Positions 48,866-58,179 of a stretch of DNA of 64,000 nucleotides are shown here, piece by piece (the stretch's first letter is position 1; the number at the start of each line of letters is the position of its first letter). Position numbers and translations under genes: made by a program. Origin of the DNA: Paenibacillus sp. BSR1-1 (lineage in GTDB: Bacteria; Bacillota; Bacilli; Bacillales; Cytobacillaceae); NCBI RefSeq assembly GCF_030403775.1, contig NZ_JAQMWQ010000004.1, positions 339,894 through 403,893 of the forward strand, in the 5' to 3' direction. The notes below the pieces were generated by a model. The model was not told the DNA's origin, ran no database searches, and was given only the letters and a program-made list of their open reading frames with translations.

Positions 48866-50104
48866 TTATTTTTTTAATAAATCGTAAAGAGTTAACGCTA
48901 CAATTTTAGTTGCCTTCACCAAGTCCTCAATACGGACGTGCTCATCGGCTCTGTGACCGTTGGCTTCCAGTAAGGTTTTAGGCCCTGCTCCAAACATAAC
49001 AACGGGTATACCTGCTTCATAAAAATGCCTGGCATCGGCATAAAGAGGAACCCCATGGATTTCAAGTTCTCCATCCATGATTTCTTTCCAATTAGCCCCT
49101 AATGTATGAATCAATGGTTCATCCTCCGGAACCGGACCAAAGCTATTTGCTAAAAGAATTCGCTCTACTTCTACTTCAATGCCTTCGTAATCACGAATAG
49201 ACTGCTCAACCACCTGCTGGATTTCCTTTTCCGCTTGATCTCCGTTCTCTTCCGGAATAAGACGCCGATCCAAACGAATAATACACCGGTCAGGAACCAC
49301 ATTAGTATTAATTCCCCCGGAGATTAACCCTACTACTAACGTTGGAGATTCAATTCCCGAAACGGATGATTTGACTTTGCTAAGTGTCTCGCGATATACA
49401 TACAAGGAGTGGAGTATTGCGCTCATTGCCTGTATTGCATCAGAACCCGTATGTGGAGCCGCAGCATGAGCTGATTTCCCCTTTACTCGAATTTCCAAGT
49501 GCAGACATCCATTATGGGCGTTGACAATGGAGTGGGTGAACCCTGCTGCAATAGCCATATCTGGTTTAATATAACCCCTATCCAGTAACCACTTTGGACC
49601 AATTTCTCCGCCTGTCTCTTCATCGAACGTAAAAGCCAAAGATACCTTTCCATTCAATTCTTCTGCTACGGTACGAAGTGCCAATAGGGCATAAGTATAG
49701 GTGGCGATATCAGACTTAGACACAGCTGCTCCTCTACCATACAGTTTCCCATCTACAATTTCTCCTCCATATGGGTTATATGTCCATCCCATTCCAGGGG
49801 CAACTACATCCCCATGAGCATTCAAGGCAATTTCAGGGCCTTTTCCTTGTCCGAAGGAGGTGTTTGAAATTACATTAGCTACACGGATCATCCCGCTAGT
49901 TTTTACTTCTTCCGAATCTACGTTTAAGAATTGGACATCATCGAATTGGAAATCCTTTAACCTCTTATGAAGATGATCAGCTATAGCATAACAATCTCCA
50001 GGTGGGTTATCGGACGGGATTGCAACAAGCTCTTGTAGAAATTGAATAATTTGCTTCTGATTGTTTTCTACCCATTGTAGTATTTCTTTTTTGGCTTCAT
50101 TCAA
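48866..50104 (-). CDS. M20 family metallopeptidase, ArgE/DapE-type deacylase
   Basis: The 412-residue protein has the M20 metal sites: ALNAHGDVVAPGMGW, YGRGAAVSKSDIA, FTFDEETGGEIGP and PLYADARHFYEAGIPVVMFG, and the dimerisation motif GKSAHAAAPHTGSDA. I choose the TTG at 50104 because AAAGGAG sits eight bases upstream; the ATG at 50122 lies before that site. It removes an acyl group from an amino-acid-like substrate. It follows the two TIM-barrel genes in one transcript, so the imported substrate may be an acylated or carbamoylated compound. Confidence 0.85.
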   Translation of the reverse strand: MNEAKKEILQWVENNQKQIIQFLQELVAIPSDNPPGDCYAIADHLHKRLKDFQFDDVQFLNVDSEEVKTSGMIRVANVISNTSFGQGKGPEIALNAHGDVVAPGMGWTYNPYGGEIVDGKLYGRGAAVSKSDIATYTYALLALRTVAEELNGKVSLAFTFDEETGGEIGPKWLLDRGYIKPDMAIAAGFTHSIVNAHNGCLHLEIRVKGKSAHAAAPHTGSDAIQAMSAILHSLYVYRETLSKVKSSVSGIESPTLVVGLISGGINTNVVPDRCIIRLDRRLIPEENGDQAEKEIQQVVEQSIRDYEGIEVEVERILLANSFGPVPEDEPLIHTLGANWKEIMDGELEIHGVPLYADARHFYEAGIPVVMFGAGPKTLLEANGHRADEHVRIEDLVKATKIVALTLYDLLKK

Positions 50105-50145
50105 AGTTATTTCTCCTTTCATAAATGATTAAGTCACAACCATCT

Positions 50146-51135
50146 TCAAGAGGTGGTTTGATTTAGCTCAGCAGCAAAACGGGTAAGGTACCTGGTAACA
50201 GTGCCTATTCTTTCATCAATATCTCCCACTAGGGACAGCGGCGATTCGGATAGAGGCTTTCCTTTCGAAATCCACGTCGCCACCTCAGCAATATCGTTAT
50301 CAGGATGTGCATCGAACCACCCCTCGTTGAGAAATGGTGTTTCAAGTTCTGCGCGATGGATTTCCCCCCAATACCAGGCATTTGGGTCACTTGCACTGAT
50401 ATGAGTAATCAGGGCCGGCCAGTCAATGCACCCTTTACCGATTGGGCAAAGTAAACGGGAGTAGCCGCGGTTGTTCCACACGAGATGTGCATCGTCAACG
50501 TGGACTTGCCAAATTCGACCTGCAAGACGTTCCGCTGCTGCCATCGGATCCTCCATTCGTACGATCAGATTCACGGGATCGAGCGCAACGCCGAATAGAT
50601 TGGAATCGAGTTCTTCGAGCAGTCGACGAACCTCCCAGGAAGTGATTTCCTCGTGAGTCTTAATAAGCACCCGGGAGCCTAGCGAACGGAGGTCGGGTTC
50701 AAGTCCTTTCAAGAAAGAGGAGACCTCTGCCAACTGATCGGACCAAGCCATCGATTGATTAAAGCGATCTTCTTCCATGCCAACAACCAGCATCACATTC
50801 GGTTGTCCGAGCTGGAGAGCTGCCTCCGCCAACATAAGCAAACCTTTGGCAAGATCCCCGTTTCCGACTTTCAAAGCATCAGAGGATCTGTCAGGCCGAT
50901 AGGGATTAAGCATCCCAAGCTGGAGGCCAAGCGTGATTCCTGATTCCTGTGCAACTTGCCGGATGTCCTCCAATTCCCACCGGTCCAATGTCGGACTGGC
51001 TTTGAGGGCATTCCCAATGAAGGAACCTTTCAGCTTATGATCGAGTGCCTTTTGAACCGAATCCCTAACATCAAATGATGAACCGCAGAGATCCTTCGCA
51101 AATATTCCAACTCTCTCAGGTAAATTATCAAGCAT
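50146..51135 (-). CDS. Sugar phosphate isomerase/epimerase-like TIM-barrel protein (second of tandem pair)
   Basis: The 329-residue protein belongs to the xylose isomerase-like TIM-barrel group: KTHEEITSWEVRRLLEE supplies a metal-ligand Glu, VALDPVNLIVR the Asp/Asn pair, WQVHVDDAHLVWN a His/Asp, and the C-terminal WYWGEIHRAE the last acid. It overlaps the upstream paralogue by 8 nt. Pairwise motif similarity (THEEITS/THEEITT) shows an old tandem duplication. GC content is clearly higher than in neighbouring genes. The substrate is unknown. Confidence 0.82.
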   Translation of the reverse strand: MLDNLPERVGIFAKDLCGSSFDVRDSVQKALDHKLKGSFIGNALKASPTLDRWELEDIRQVAQESGITLGLQLGMLNPYRPDRSSDALKVGNGDLAKGLLMLAEAALQLGQPNVMLVVGMEEDRFNQSMAWSDQLAEVSSFLKGLEPDLRSLGSRVLIKTHEEITSWEVRRLLEELDSNLFGVALDPVNLIVRMEDPMAAAERLAGRIWQVHVDDAHLVWNNRGYSRLLCPIGKGCIDWPALITHISASDPNAWYWGEIHRAELETPFLNEGWFDAHPDNDIAEVATWISKGKPLSESPLSLVGDIDERIGTVTRYLTRFAAELNQTTS

Positions 51136-52210
51136 GGGCCCTATCCCCCCTTGTGATACCTAGCTCTAGACAGATATTTTCAATATGTTGTTTTGAATAC
51201 TCGATACACTGGATGGATTCAGCGTACTCAAAGGTATCTGAGTTATGCTGCTGCCAGGACTTAACATTTCCATTACGGATACGTTCAGTGTAATCACGAA
51301 CGAGTTCAAAATATGCGGCAAATTCTTCTCGTGAAAGGTCGGGATGTCCCGCGATCCATTCTGGGTTATAAAGTTCTAGAAAGTGCGGCTCACCTTTTAC
51401 CGCACCCAATCGTGGAGGATCACATTCAATTGTTAAGTTAAGGTCAGGGCGATACTTGTTAAGTTCAGTAAGCACCGCAGTAAAATCGACAAGACCTGAT
51501 CCGATCATACGTGACTGGTAATATGCACCATCTTCTATAAGTTCAACATAAGCGTCCTTTAGGTGTGTCTGGCGTACGTACGGAGCAATGCGCCTAGCGG
51601 CATAGACCGGATGCTCACCCCGAATATGGATATTACCTGTATCAAAGACTATCCCTACAACATCCTGACCGACAGCCTCAATAAGTCGGAGAATTTCAAA
51701 TGTTGTAATCTCCTCGTGTGTCTCAAGATTCAAGTGGATCCCCAGGTCCAAAGCAATAGGCTTAAGCTTCAACATAAAGCGCCGTGTGGCCTCTAGTTGC
51801 TCTTCCCAGGACACATCAGTTCTGAAGCGGTCTGTAGTGAATCTACCTCTATATTGTTGTTTTATCCCAGCAGTGGAAATCCAAAGCTCTCTAATATCGA
51901 ATTCTGCGCAAGCCTCCATCATTCTACGAAATCCGAGTAAAGTATCCCCATCACCAATATCTCGTATCTCAGGTGTTTCGGGAAGTGCAAAGGGATTTAC
52001 CTTACCAAGACCTGCTTCAAGATAGAGTCCGAGCTCGTCGGCACGCTGACGGACTTCACGGATCACCGATTTGTCGAGTTTTGGACTTACATCTAGGATG
52101 GTTCGGAAAAACACCCCTTCCATTCCAAGACTTTTGGCATGATCGAGAGTGCTTAAAGGTCCTCTCACCTTTGACTCAGGTATTTTTCTACCATCAATTC
52201 CAATACGCAT
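51128..52210 (-). CDS. Sugar phosphate isomerase/epimerase-like TIM-barrel protein (first of tandem pair)
   Basis: The 360-residue protein starts MRIGIDGRKIPESKVRGPLS, with barrel motifs LETHEEITTFEILRLIE, VVGIVFDTGNIHIR, TLKD-type VRQTHLKDAY and LTIECDPPR, giving the Glu/Asp/His/Glu metal set of this group. It opens a four-gene run behind a TTTAGTAGATTCTGAA element, and its start resembles a truncated gene at 57945-58053. In similar catabolic operons these enzymes epimerise or isomerise hydroxy/keto intermediates; here the reaction is unknown. Confidence 0.83.
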   Translation of the reverse strand: MRIGIDGRKIPESKVRGPLSTLDHAKSLGMEGVFFRTILDVSPKLDKSVIREVRQRADELGLYLEAGLGKVNPFALPETPEIRDIGDGDTLLGFRRMMEACAEFDIRELWISTAGIKQQYRGRFTTDRFRTDVSWEEQLEATRRFMLKLKPIALDLGIHLNLETHEEITTFEILRLIEAVGQDVVGIVFDTGNIHIRGEHPVYAARRIAPYVRQTHLKDAYVELIEDGAYYQSRMIGSGLVDFTAVLTELNKYRPDLNLTIECDPPRLGAVKGEPHFLELYNPEWIAGHPDLSREEFAAYFELVRDYTERIRNGNVKSWQQHNSDTFEYAESIQCIEYSKQHIENICLELGITRGDRAHA

Positions 52211-52250
52211 AGCTAAAACATCCTTTCCCGATTTCCTTTTTTATATAATA

Positions 52251-52266
52251 TTTAGTAGATTCTGAA
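52251..52266. promoter_or_regulatory. Shared operator candidate, copy 2 (before TIM-barrel gene 1)
   Basis: TTTAGTAGATTCTGAA is one mismatch in the right arm away from the TAGA-N-TCTA palindrome. It lies 41 bp before the start codon, where a repressor would overlap the promoter region. Confidence 0.45.
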
Positions 52267-52388
52267 TATTTTGCGTGGAAATTTGACAATCATGCTGTCC
52301 CATTATCTGGACTACTGTGGCGTCACCTGCTCAATTATGTCTCAGTTCTGGCCGTGTAACGATTGGATGATTTTCATACACTTGGTAC

Positions 52389-53363
52389 TTACTGACTTAT
52401 CGTGGTATTTAGTAACTCATCGGCTCTGCAGCATGAGCAAAAGTGGCTATTTCCAAAATCCTTGAATTCTAAATCTTGACCTACACATTGTGCCTGACTG
52501 TACAAACATCGTTTTGCAAACCTGCAGCCAGGTTCAGGATCAATTGGACTTGTCAGTTCTCCAATAAGTTTAACTCGCTGCATCTTTTGGCGTATGTTTG
52601 GGGCGGGTATTGCAGAAAGCAATGCTTGTGTATAGGGATGCACAGTCTTTTTAAACAATTCATCTGATTCTGCAATTTCAACAAGCTGCCCAAGATACAT
52701 AACCGCTATCTTGTCTGAAAAATATTTTACGACTGATAAATCGTGGGTGATAAATAGATAAGTCAACCCATATTCAGCCTGAAGATCCTTAAGCAAATTC
52801 AGAACCTGGGCCTGAATCGAAACATCCAAAGAAGATACTGGTTCATCGCAAACAATAAACTGTGGATTCAAGGAAAGTGCCCTTGCAATTCCAACACGCT
52901 GCCGCCGTCCCCCATCAAGTTCGTGGGGATAGGAATTGATAAATCTTTTACTTAACCCAACAACATCCATTAAACGTCTGACTTCGGAATCAAGTTCCGC
53001 TCGCTTTACTTTTTTATAGATTAAGAGCGGTTCTCCAATAATTTCACCAATGGACATCCTCGGATTTAGTGAGGCAAACGGGTCCTGAAAAATAATTTGC
53101 AGATCTTTTCGCAAGTCATGAATCTGCTTCTTATTCATTTTACAGATGTCTTGCCCATTGAAGAGTATTTCCCCGCTTGTCGCTTGATGAAGCCCTAATA
53201 TTAAGCGTCCTATTGTTGACTTCCCGCAGCCTGATTCGCCTACAAGCCCCAATGTTTGACCGCGCTTAATACTGAAAGAAACATCATCGACTGCATGAAG
53301 TGTTCCGTTTTTCGATTTAAAATGCTTTATAAGGTTCTTAACCTCCAGAATATTATCTGACAT
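52389..53363 (-). CDS. Oligopeptide-type ABC transporter, ATP-binding protein (OppF/DppF)
   Basis: The 324-residue ATPase has Walker [16 protein letters not shown], signature [18 protein letters not shown] (an unusual LDGGRRQ where LSGGQRQ is normal), Walker [15 protein letters not shown] and the H-loop LFITHDLSV. The C-terminal Cys-rich oligopeptide tail ([15 protein letters not shown]) is present and continues beyond the usual end. It overlaps oppD by 11 nt. With OppD it powers the importer encoded upstream. Confidence 0.93.
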   Translation of the reverse strand: MSDNILEVKNLIKHFKSKNGTLHAVDDVSFSIKRGQTLGLVGESGCGKSTIGRLILGLHQATSGEILFNGQDICKMNKKQIHDLRKDLQIIFQDPFASLNPRMSIGEIIGEPLLIYKKVKRAELDSEVRRLMDVVGLSKRFINSYPHELDGGRRQRVGIARALSLNPQFIVCDEPVSSLDVSIQAQVLNLLKDLQAEYGLTYLFITHDLSVVKYFSDKIAVMYLGQLVEIAESDELFKKTVHPYTQALLSAIPAPNIRQKMQRVKLIGELTSPIDPEPGCRFAKRCLYSQAQCVGQDLEFKDFGNSHFCSCCRADELLNTTISQ

Positions 53364-54366
53364 AATTGACTTCCTCCATTATCTCAGTAGGATCAAGCTT
53401 GCCCTCGTGGATAAGACATTTCACTATATGAGTTCCTGCAACATTCGTCATTGCCGGTTTCATTTTCGTACAGACTTCATTCATATGCGGGCAACGCGGA
53501 TGGAATTTACAACCCGATGGCAAGTTTGTAGGATCCGGCATCTGCCCTGTTATCGGCTTTAATCTATCAACCTTTTCATCCAGCGTAGGAATTGATCTAA
53601 AAAGGCCTATTGTATACGGATGTTTTGGATGTTCAAACACTTCTTCAACCGTTCCGGTTTCCACAATCTCACCAGCATACATAATGGCGACTCTGTCACA
53701 TACCTGAGCAACAACACCGAGGTCATGCGTTATGAGAAGAAGCGAAGTGTTCAACTTAACTTTCAAATCATTCATCAATTCCAGCACCTGTGCTTGAATC
53801 GTTACATCAAGCGCTGTCGTTGGCTCATCCGCCAAGATAAGTTTTGGCGAACATGCGATACTCATGGCGATGACAACCCGCTGCTTCATTCCTCCTGAAA
53901 ATTGATGTGGAAATTCATCATATCGATCCTTAGGAATACCGACCATTTCCAACATATCAGCAGCCTTTTGCTGGGCTTCTGCTTTACTGCATTTCTCATG
54001 GAGATAAATTACTTCTGCAATTTGGTCGCCAACGGAATAAACAGGATTAAGGCTGGTCATAGGATCTTGAAAAATCATGGAAATTTTGTTTCCACGGATA
54101 TGACGCAGAAAATCCCTTTTTGCTTTTAGAAGGTCATCACCCTCAAAAAGAATTTCACCGCTCGTTATCTTGCCCGGGGGGTCAGCAACAAGCTGCAAAA
54201 TGCTGAGTGCTGTTGTTGATTTACCTGCACCTGTCTCCCCCACAAGACCAAGGCTTTCTCCAGAATGTAAACTTAAATTTAGGGAGTTAACGGCATAAAC
54301 AATCTCATCATCAGTTCTATACTCAACAGTGAGATCCTTAATTTCAAGTAGTTTGCTACGATTCAT
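53353..54366 (-). CDS. Oligopeptide-type ABC transporter, ATP-binding protein (OppD/DppD)
   Basis: The 337-residue ATPase has Walker [16 protein letters not shown], signature [18 protein letters not shown], Walker [15 protein letters not shown] and the H-loop LLITHDLGV. The C-terminal tail [15 protein letters not shown] matches the OppD/DppD iron-sulfur or metal-binding extension. AGGAGG precedes the ATG. It follows the dppC-type gene by 9 bp. Confidence 0.94.
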   Translation of the reverse strand: MNRSKLLEIKDLTVEYRTDDEIVYAVNSLNLSLHSGESLGLVGETGAGKSTTALSILQLVADPPGKITSGEILFEGDDLLKAKRDFLRHIRGNKISMIFQDPMTSLNPVYSVGDQIAEVIYLHEKCSKAEAQQKAADMLEMVGIPKDRYDEFPHQFSGGMKQRVVIAMSIACSPKLILADEPTTALDVTIQAQVLELMNDLKVKLNTSLLLITHDLGVVAQVCDRVAIMYAGEIVETGTVEEVFEHPKHPYTIGLFRSIPTLDEKVDRLKPITGQMPDPTNLPSGCKFHPRCPHMNEVCTKMKPAMTNVAGTHIVKCLIHEGKLDPTEIMEEVNYVR

Positions 54367-54375
54367 AGTTACCTC

Positions 54376-55284
54376 CTAATTTTTCAATTTAGGGTCCAAT
54401 GCATCACGCAATCCATCCCCAAGTAGATTGAGAGAAAGAATGGTTAACATAATCGCTATGCCGGGGAAAGCGCAAATCCACCATGCATATCTTATATACT
54501 GTCGACCGCCGCTGAGCATAGCGCCCCATTCGGGAGCAGGAGGCTGAATGCCGAGACCGATGAAGCTTAAGGCGGCAATTTCTAATATCGAACCAGCAAT
54601 ACACAAAGTTGCTTGAACGATTACTGGGGCCATAGAATTGGGAATGATGTGTTTAAAAATAATTCGTAAATCATTTGCACCAATCGCTCTAGCCGCTTCA
54701 ATAAACTCTTCGTTCCGAATGGACAAAACAGAGGCCCTTACGATTCTAGCAAATGGAGGTATATTTGCTATACTTATAGCAATTAACAAATTCCTTAAAC
54801 TTGGCCCAAGCGCAGCTACAATGGCAATAGATAATAAGATACCGGGGATGGCTAGAAAAATGTCCATAATCCGCATAATAATATTGTCGACCCTTTTACT
54901 CCCATAACCGGAAATGGCCCCAATTAAACCACCTACAATCGTTGCAATTAGTATGGTTGTAAACGCGATTGGGATTGAAACTCTCGCTCCATGAACGATT
55001 CTTGCTAGAATATCTCTCCCTAATTCATCAGTCCCAAGCCAATGTTTTGCTGATGGCGGCTGCAGCCTATCTGCGGCATTTTGTTGAATTACTACTGTGT
55101 TATAATCAAATAAAGCATTAGCAAAAGCAGCCGAAAGAATGATAAAAGTTAATATAACTAAGCCGGCAACTGCCAGTTTATTCTTTCTTAAGCGTTTCCA
55201 GATTGAAACCAGCTGGGACTTTTTTTTCTTTTCCGGTATTATTTCAGATCTTTGGTTCTTACTCGGTATTATGGTTGTATTCAT
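54376..55284 (-). CDS. Oligopeptide-type ABC permease (DppC/OppC)
   Basis: The 302-residue protein has the family N-terminal region with one helix (RLRKNKLAVAGLVILTF), then KHWLGTDELGRDILARIVHG and six helices in all. The EAA loop is EAARAIGANDLRIIFKHIIPN. It forms the heteromeric channel with the dppB-type protein 3 bp upstream. Length and motifs are intact. Confidence 0.94.
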   Translation of the reverse strand: MNTTIIPSKNQRSEIIPEKKKKSQLVSIWKRLRKNKLAVAGLVILTFIILSAAFANALFDYNTVVIQQNAADRLQPPSAKHWLGTDELGRDILARIVHGARVSIPIAFTTILIATIVGGLIGAISGYGSKRVDNIIMRIMDIFLAIPGILLSIAIVAALGPSLRNLLIAISIANIPPFARIVRASVLSIRNEEFIEAARAIGANDLRIIFKHIIPNSMAPVIVQATLCIAGSILEIAALSFIGLGIQPPAPEWGAMLSGGRQYIRYAWWICAFPGIAIMLTILSLNLLGDGLRDALDPKLKN

Positions 55285-55287
55285 TCC

Positions 55288-56226
55288 CTACACCCTCTTC
55301 GCCTTGTACTGTGCTCTAATACGCGGATCAAAAAATGCGTACATGATATCAGTGCCTAGATTAATAACCGTAAACATTCCTGCTTTAATAAGGACAAGCG
55401 ATAATACAATAGGCGTATCTTTTAATTGTATTGCCTCAACTAGAAGTCGGCCGATTCCAGGCCATGAAAAAACAGTCTCTATAACCACAGCGCCGCTAAT
55501 AAGGAAACCAAACTGCAACCCCGATATGGTAATGATCGGTATCATCGCATTTCGAAGTGCATGTTTAATAATTACTTTATACTCCTTGAGTCCTTTGGCA
55601 CGTGCTGTTCTGACATAGTCCTGCCTGATTGTTTCCAAAAGGGAAGAACGTGTCATTCGTGTAATTATGGCAAGCGAGTTTGTACCTAAAGCAATTGCCG
55701 GTAGAACCAAGGACTTTACCCCACTGAATTCTGAAGATGGAAACCACCCTAAACCTGCGGCAAATATTATGATTAACATTAACCCAAACCAAAAGTTTGG
55801 CATTGAAACTCCTATTAAAGCTGTAAATGTTGACATTGAATCAAATATGGAATTTTGCTTAGCTGCTGAAATAGTTCCCAATATTATACCTACCACAATG
55901 GCAAAGATTAATGCAGCGATGGCAAGAACGAGAGTATTAGGGAATCTTGCCAGAATTTCATCAAGTACCGGTTGTTTTGTTGAATAAGAAATACCAAAAT
56001 CACCTTGAACCGCATTTCCGATATAACTTAAATAACGGACAATAAATGGTTTATCGAGACCGAGCTCCTTCGTCATCTCAGCATGCGCCTCAGGTGTATA
56101 GTTATCACCTAAATACATCTCAACAGGATCACCAGGAGTAAGATCCATAATGGAAAATACAATGAAACTTACCCCCAATAATACTGGAATCAGCATGGCA
56201 AGCCTGCGTAGAATAAATTTATGCAT
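55288..56226 (-). CDS. Oligopeptide-type ABC permease (DppB/OppB)
   Basis: The 312-residue protein has the OppB pattern: KFILRRLAMLIPVLLGVSFI at the start, TPGDPVEMYLG, DFGISYSTKQPV, and the EAA loop YVRTARAKGLKEYKVIIKHA. Six helices are predicted. AGGGGGTG precedes the ATG. It is separated from the binding-protein gene by 113 bp that hold a strong hairpin. Confidence 0.94.
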   Translation of the reverse strand: MHKFILRRLAMLIPVLLGVSFIVFSIMDLTPGDPVEMYLGDNYTPEAHAEMTKELGLDKPFIVRYLSYIGNAVQGDFGISYSTKQPVLDEILARFPNTLVLAIAALIFAIVVGIILGTISAAKQNSIFDSMSTFTALIGVSMPNFWFGLMLIIIFAAGLGWFPSSEFSGVKSLVLPAIALGTNSLAIITRMTRSSLLETIRQDYVRTARAKGLKEYKVIIKHALRNAMIPIITISGLQFGFLISGAVVIETVFSWPGIGRLLVEAIQLKDTPIVLSLVLIKAGMFTVINLGTDIMYAFFDPRIRAQYKAKRV

Positions 56227-56294
56227 CTGGCACCCCCTAAAAATCTAATTGACGTACGTGGAAAAATCAGCTTTTTCGAGATTAATAGTTTTTT

Positions 56295-56329
56295 AAGTTC
56301 CATGCCCATAGGATATAGGCATGGAACTT
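56295..56329 (-). other. Strong hairpin without U-tract between binding protein and permease genes
   Basis: AAGTTCCATGCC and GGCATGGAACTT form a perfect 12-bp stem with an 11-nt loop. On the minus strand it is followed by AAAAAACTATT, not by T, so it is not a classical terminator. Such elements often stabilise the upstream part of an ABC operon mRNA. Confidence 0.7.
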
Positions 56330-56339
56330 AGAACAAATC

Positions 56340-57875
56340 TTATTTACCAAAATGCGTCCCATAAATGTAATGCGTTTTTCCAGGGTATAAACCGAAGCCG
56401 TTAACTTTTGACTGCATCCCTGCATTTAAATGCTCAATGGCGATTGGGATAACCGGAACTTGGTCAGCTACAATTTTCTGTACCTCTGCATAAAGCTTCT
56501 TAGCTTCGTCGGGATCTGTTGTTTGACTTGCTTTATCTAACATTGCATCGACTTCTTTCGTTGCCCAGAACGAACGATTGCCTGAAAGTCCAAAGGCTTC
56601 AGAATGATAAATAGCTCTCAGCATACTATCAGGATCGATAGATGTTTTGGTCATAAAGAACAGGTCATGTTCACCCTTTCCTGTAGAAGAATAGAATGTT
56701 CCTGACTGCATCAGCTTGATTTCAACATCAATCCCAATCTTACTAAGCTGCCCCTGAACTACTTCCGCAGCACTTTTTAGAACCTGCGTATCAGGAACCC
56801 AAAGCGTTGTCTTAAAACCATTTGGGTGCCCAGCTTCAGCGAGCAAGCTTTTCGCCTTGTCTAAATTGTAATCATACTTAATGGTATCGGGCACAGAACC
56901 AGAAAGGCTTGGTGGAAGCATGGTATTATGAGCCGGAGTTGCGGTGCCATTAAAAACGATATCAATAATGTCCTTAGTGTTAAGTGCATAGGCGATTGCT
57001 TTTCTGACACGAACATCATCAAGGTTAGGCTTTTTGGTATTGAATCCTAGATAATTTACCGTTGTACTGGTAACTTCCTCCAGTTTAAGATTTTTGTTTT
57101 TCTTGACTTTATCCAAATCAGTAATTGCCAAATCATAAGCTAAGTCAATTTCACCAGTTTCAAGACCGATAGATCTGTTGATTGCTTCAGGAATATGCTT
57201 GAAAATCAATTTCTTAATTTTGGGTTCACCCTTGTAATAATCAGGAAATGCCTCTAAAACCACATCGCCACCTAGATCCCAAGAGACAAACTTATATGGA
57301 CCGGCACCAATGGGATGCTTATTAAAATCTTTATCACTCGTAGCTGCCTTTTTGCTTATTATTGCAGCTGCATCAAGCGAAAGCCTGTACAATAGAGCAT
57401 TAAAAGGTTGTTTTGTTACAATCTTAATTGTGTAATCATCAACAATAATGATGTCCTTGATAATGAGGTAATTGTAATTTACGCCCGCACTTGCAATAGC
57501 TCTTTCAAGACTAAATTTAACATCTTCAGCTTTCATTTCTTCCCCATTGTGGAACTTGACACCCTTGTGAAGATGGAAGACGGTAGTTGTTTCATTTTCT
57601 ACTTCCCAAGAATCCGCAAGTGCTGGAACAATTTTCATATCATCATCAAGAGCTACAAGCCTGTCAAAAATCTGTGTTGTTACACGGTATGAAGCAAGGG
57701 TAGCTTGAATCTGAGGATCCATATAAACTGGCGCATCTGGAATTCCTATAGTTAGAGTATCCTTTGTACTATTTTTTCCTGTTGTTGTACCATTTCCTGC
57801 TTGACTTGAGCAACCGGCCATAACACTGACAATCAGAATAAACACAATAAACAAAAATGAAAATCTTTTAACCAT
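56340..57875 (-). CDS. Oligopeptide-type ABC transporter substrate-binding lipoprotein
   Basis: The 511-residue protein starts with a lipoprotein signal (hydrophobic FLFIVFILIVSVMAGC, lipobox VMAGC), then a Ser/Thr/Gly linker and an SBP family 5 domain: PVYMDPQIQATLASYRVTTQ, LADSWEVENETTTVFHLHKG, KFHNGEEMKAEDVKFSLERA. Members carry peptides, nickel, opines or other amino-acid derivatives. Its location among ureide/amide hydrolases suggests a small N-containing ligand. It is the first intact gene of the transporter operon. Confidence 0.93.
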   Translation of the reverse strand: MVKRFSFLFIVFILIVSVMAGCSSQAGNGTTTGKNSTKDTLTIGIPDAPVYMDPQIQATLASYRVTTQIFDRLVALDDDMKIVPALADSWEVENETTTVFHLHKGVKFHNGEEMKAEDVKFSLERAIASAGVNYNYLIIKDIIIVDDYTIKIVTKQPFNALLYRLSLDAAAIISKKAATSDKDFNKHPIGAGPYKFVSWDLGGDVVLEAFPDYYKGEPKIKKLIFKHIPEAINRSIGLETGEIDLAYDLAITDLDKVKKNKNLKLEEVTSTTVNYLGFNTKKPNLDDVRVRKAIAYALNTKDIIDIVFNGTATPAHNTMLPPSLSGSVPDTIKYDYNLDKAKSLLAEAGHPNGFKTTLWVPDTQVLKSAAEVVQGQLSKIGIDVEIKLMQSGTFYSSTGKGEHDLFFMTKTSIDPDSMLRAIYHSEAFGLSGNRSFWATKEVDAMLDKASQTTDPDEAKKLYAEVQKIVADQVPVIPIAIEHLNAGMQSKVNGFGLYPGKTHYIYGTHFGK

Positions 57876-57944
57876 CTTTTCACACTCCTCATTTTTTTGA
57901 TTGTATCGATAATTGATAGTTTACCGATTTGTCTAGTTTCGGTC

Positions 57945-58053
57945 TTACAGCTTGGCTGGTACGGTCCCCCCTTCAATTGGCATGGCAAAGAGTGCCTGAC
58001 GGTTCTCTCACTATTTCCTCAGGCATTTCTCTAACATTAATTCCAATACGCAT
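57945..58053 (-). pseudogene. Truncated, frameshifted start of a third TIM-barrel isomerase gene
   Basis: With a good ribosome binding site (GGGAGGTAGG) the frame reads MRIGINVREMPEEIVREPSG then TLCHAN and a stop at 57973. This aligns with MRIGIDGRKIPESKVRGPLS and TLDHAK of the gene at 51128-52210. In the next frame IEGGTVPAKL follows, like MEGVFF...SPKL of that gene with a deletion. So the 5' end and start signals of a third copy remain; the rest is lost. It sits just before the binding-protein gene, so its promoter may now drive the transporter. Confidence 0.75.
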
Positions 58054-58096
58054 CGATATACCTACCTCCCTTTCCCCTAATCTTTCCTCTATAGAA

Positions 58097-58131
58097 TTTA
58101 ATAGACTCTAAATAATCGATAGTTTTCTATC
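58097..58131. promoter_or_regulatory. Shared operator candidate, copy 3, with adjacent palindrome
   Basis: TTTAATAGACTCTAAA (58097-58112) contains TAGA-C-TCTA. Right beside it GATAG-TTTT-CTATC (58118-58131) is a second perfect inverted repeat. Both lie upstream of the truncated TIM-barrel start and the transporter operon. Confidence 0.55.
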
Positions 58132-58179
58132 TAATGTAAAATTTACCGTTCTCCCTTTACCATGATTCATCGATATTTT

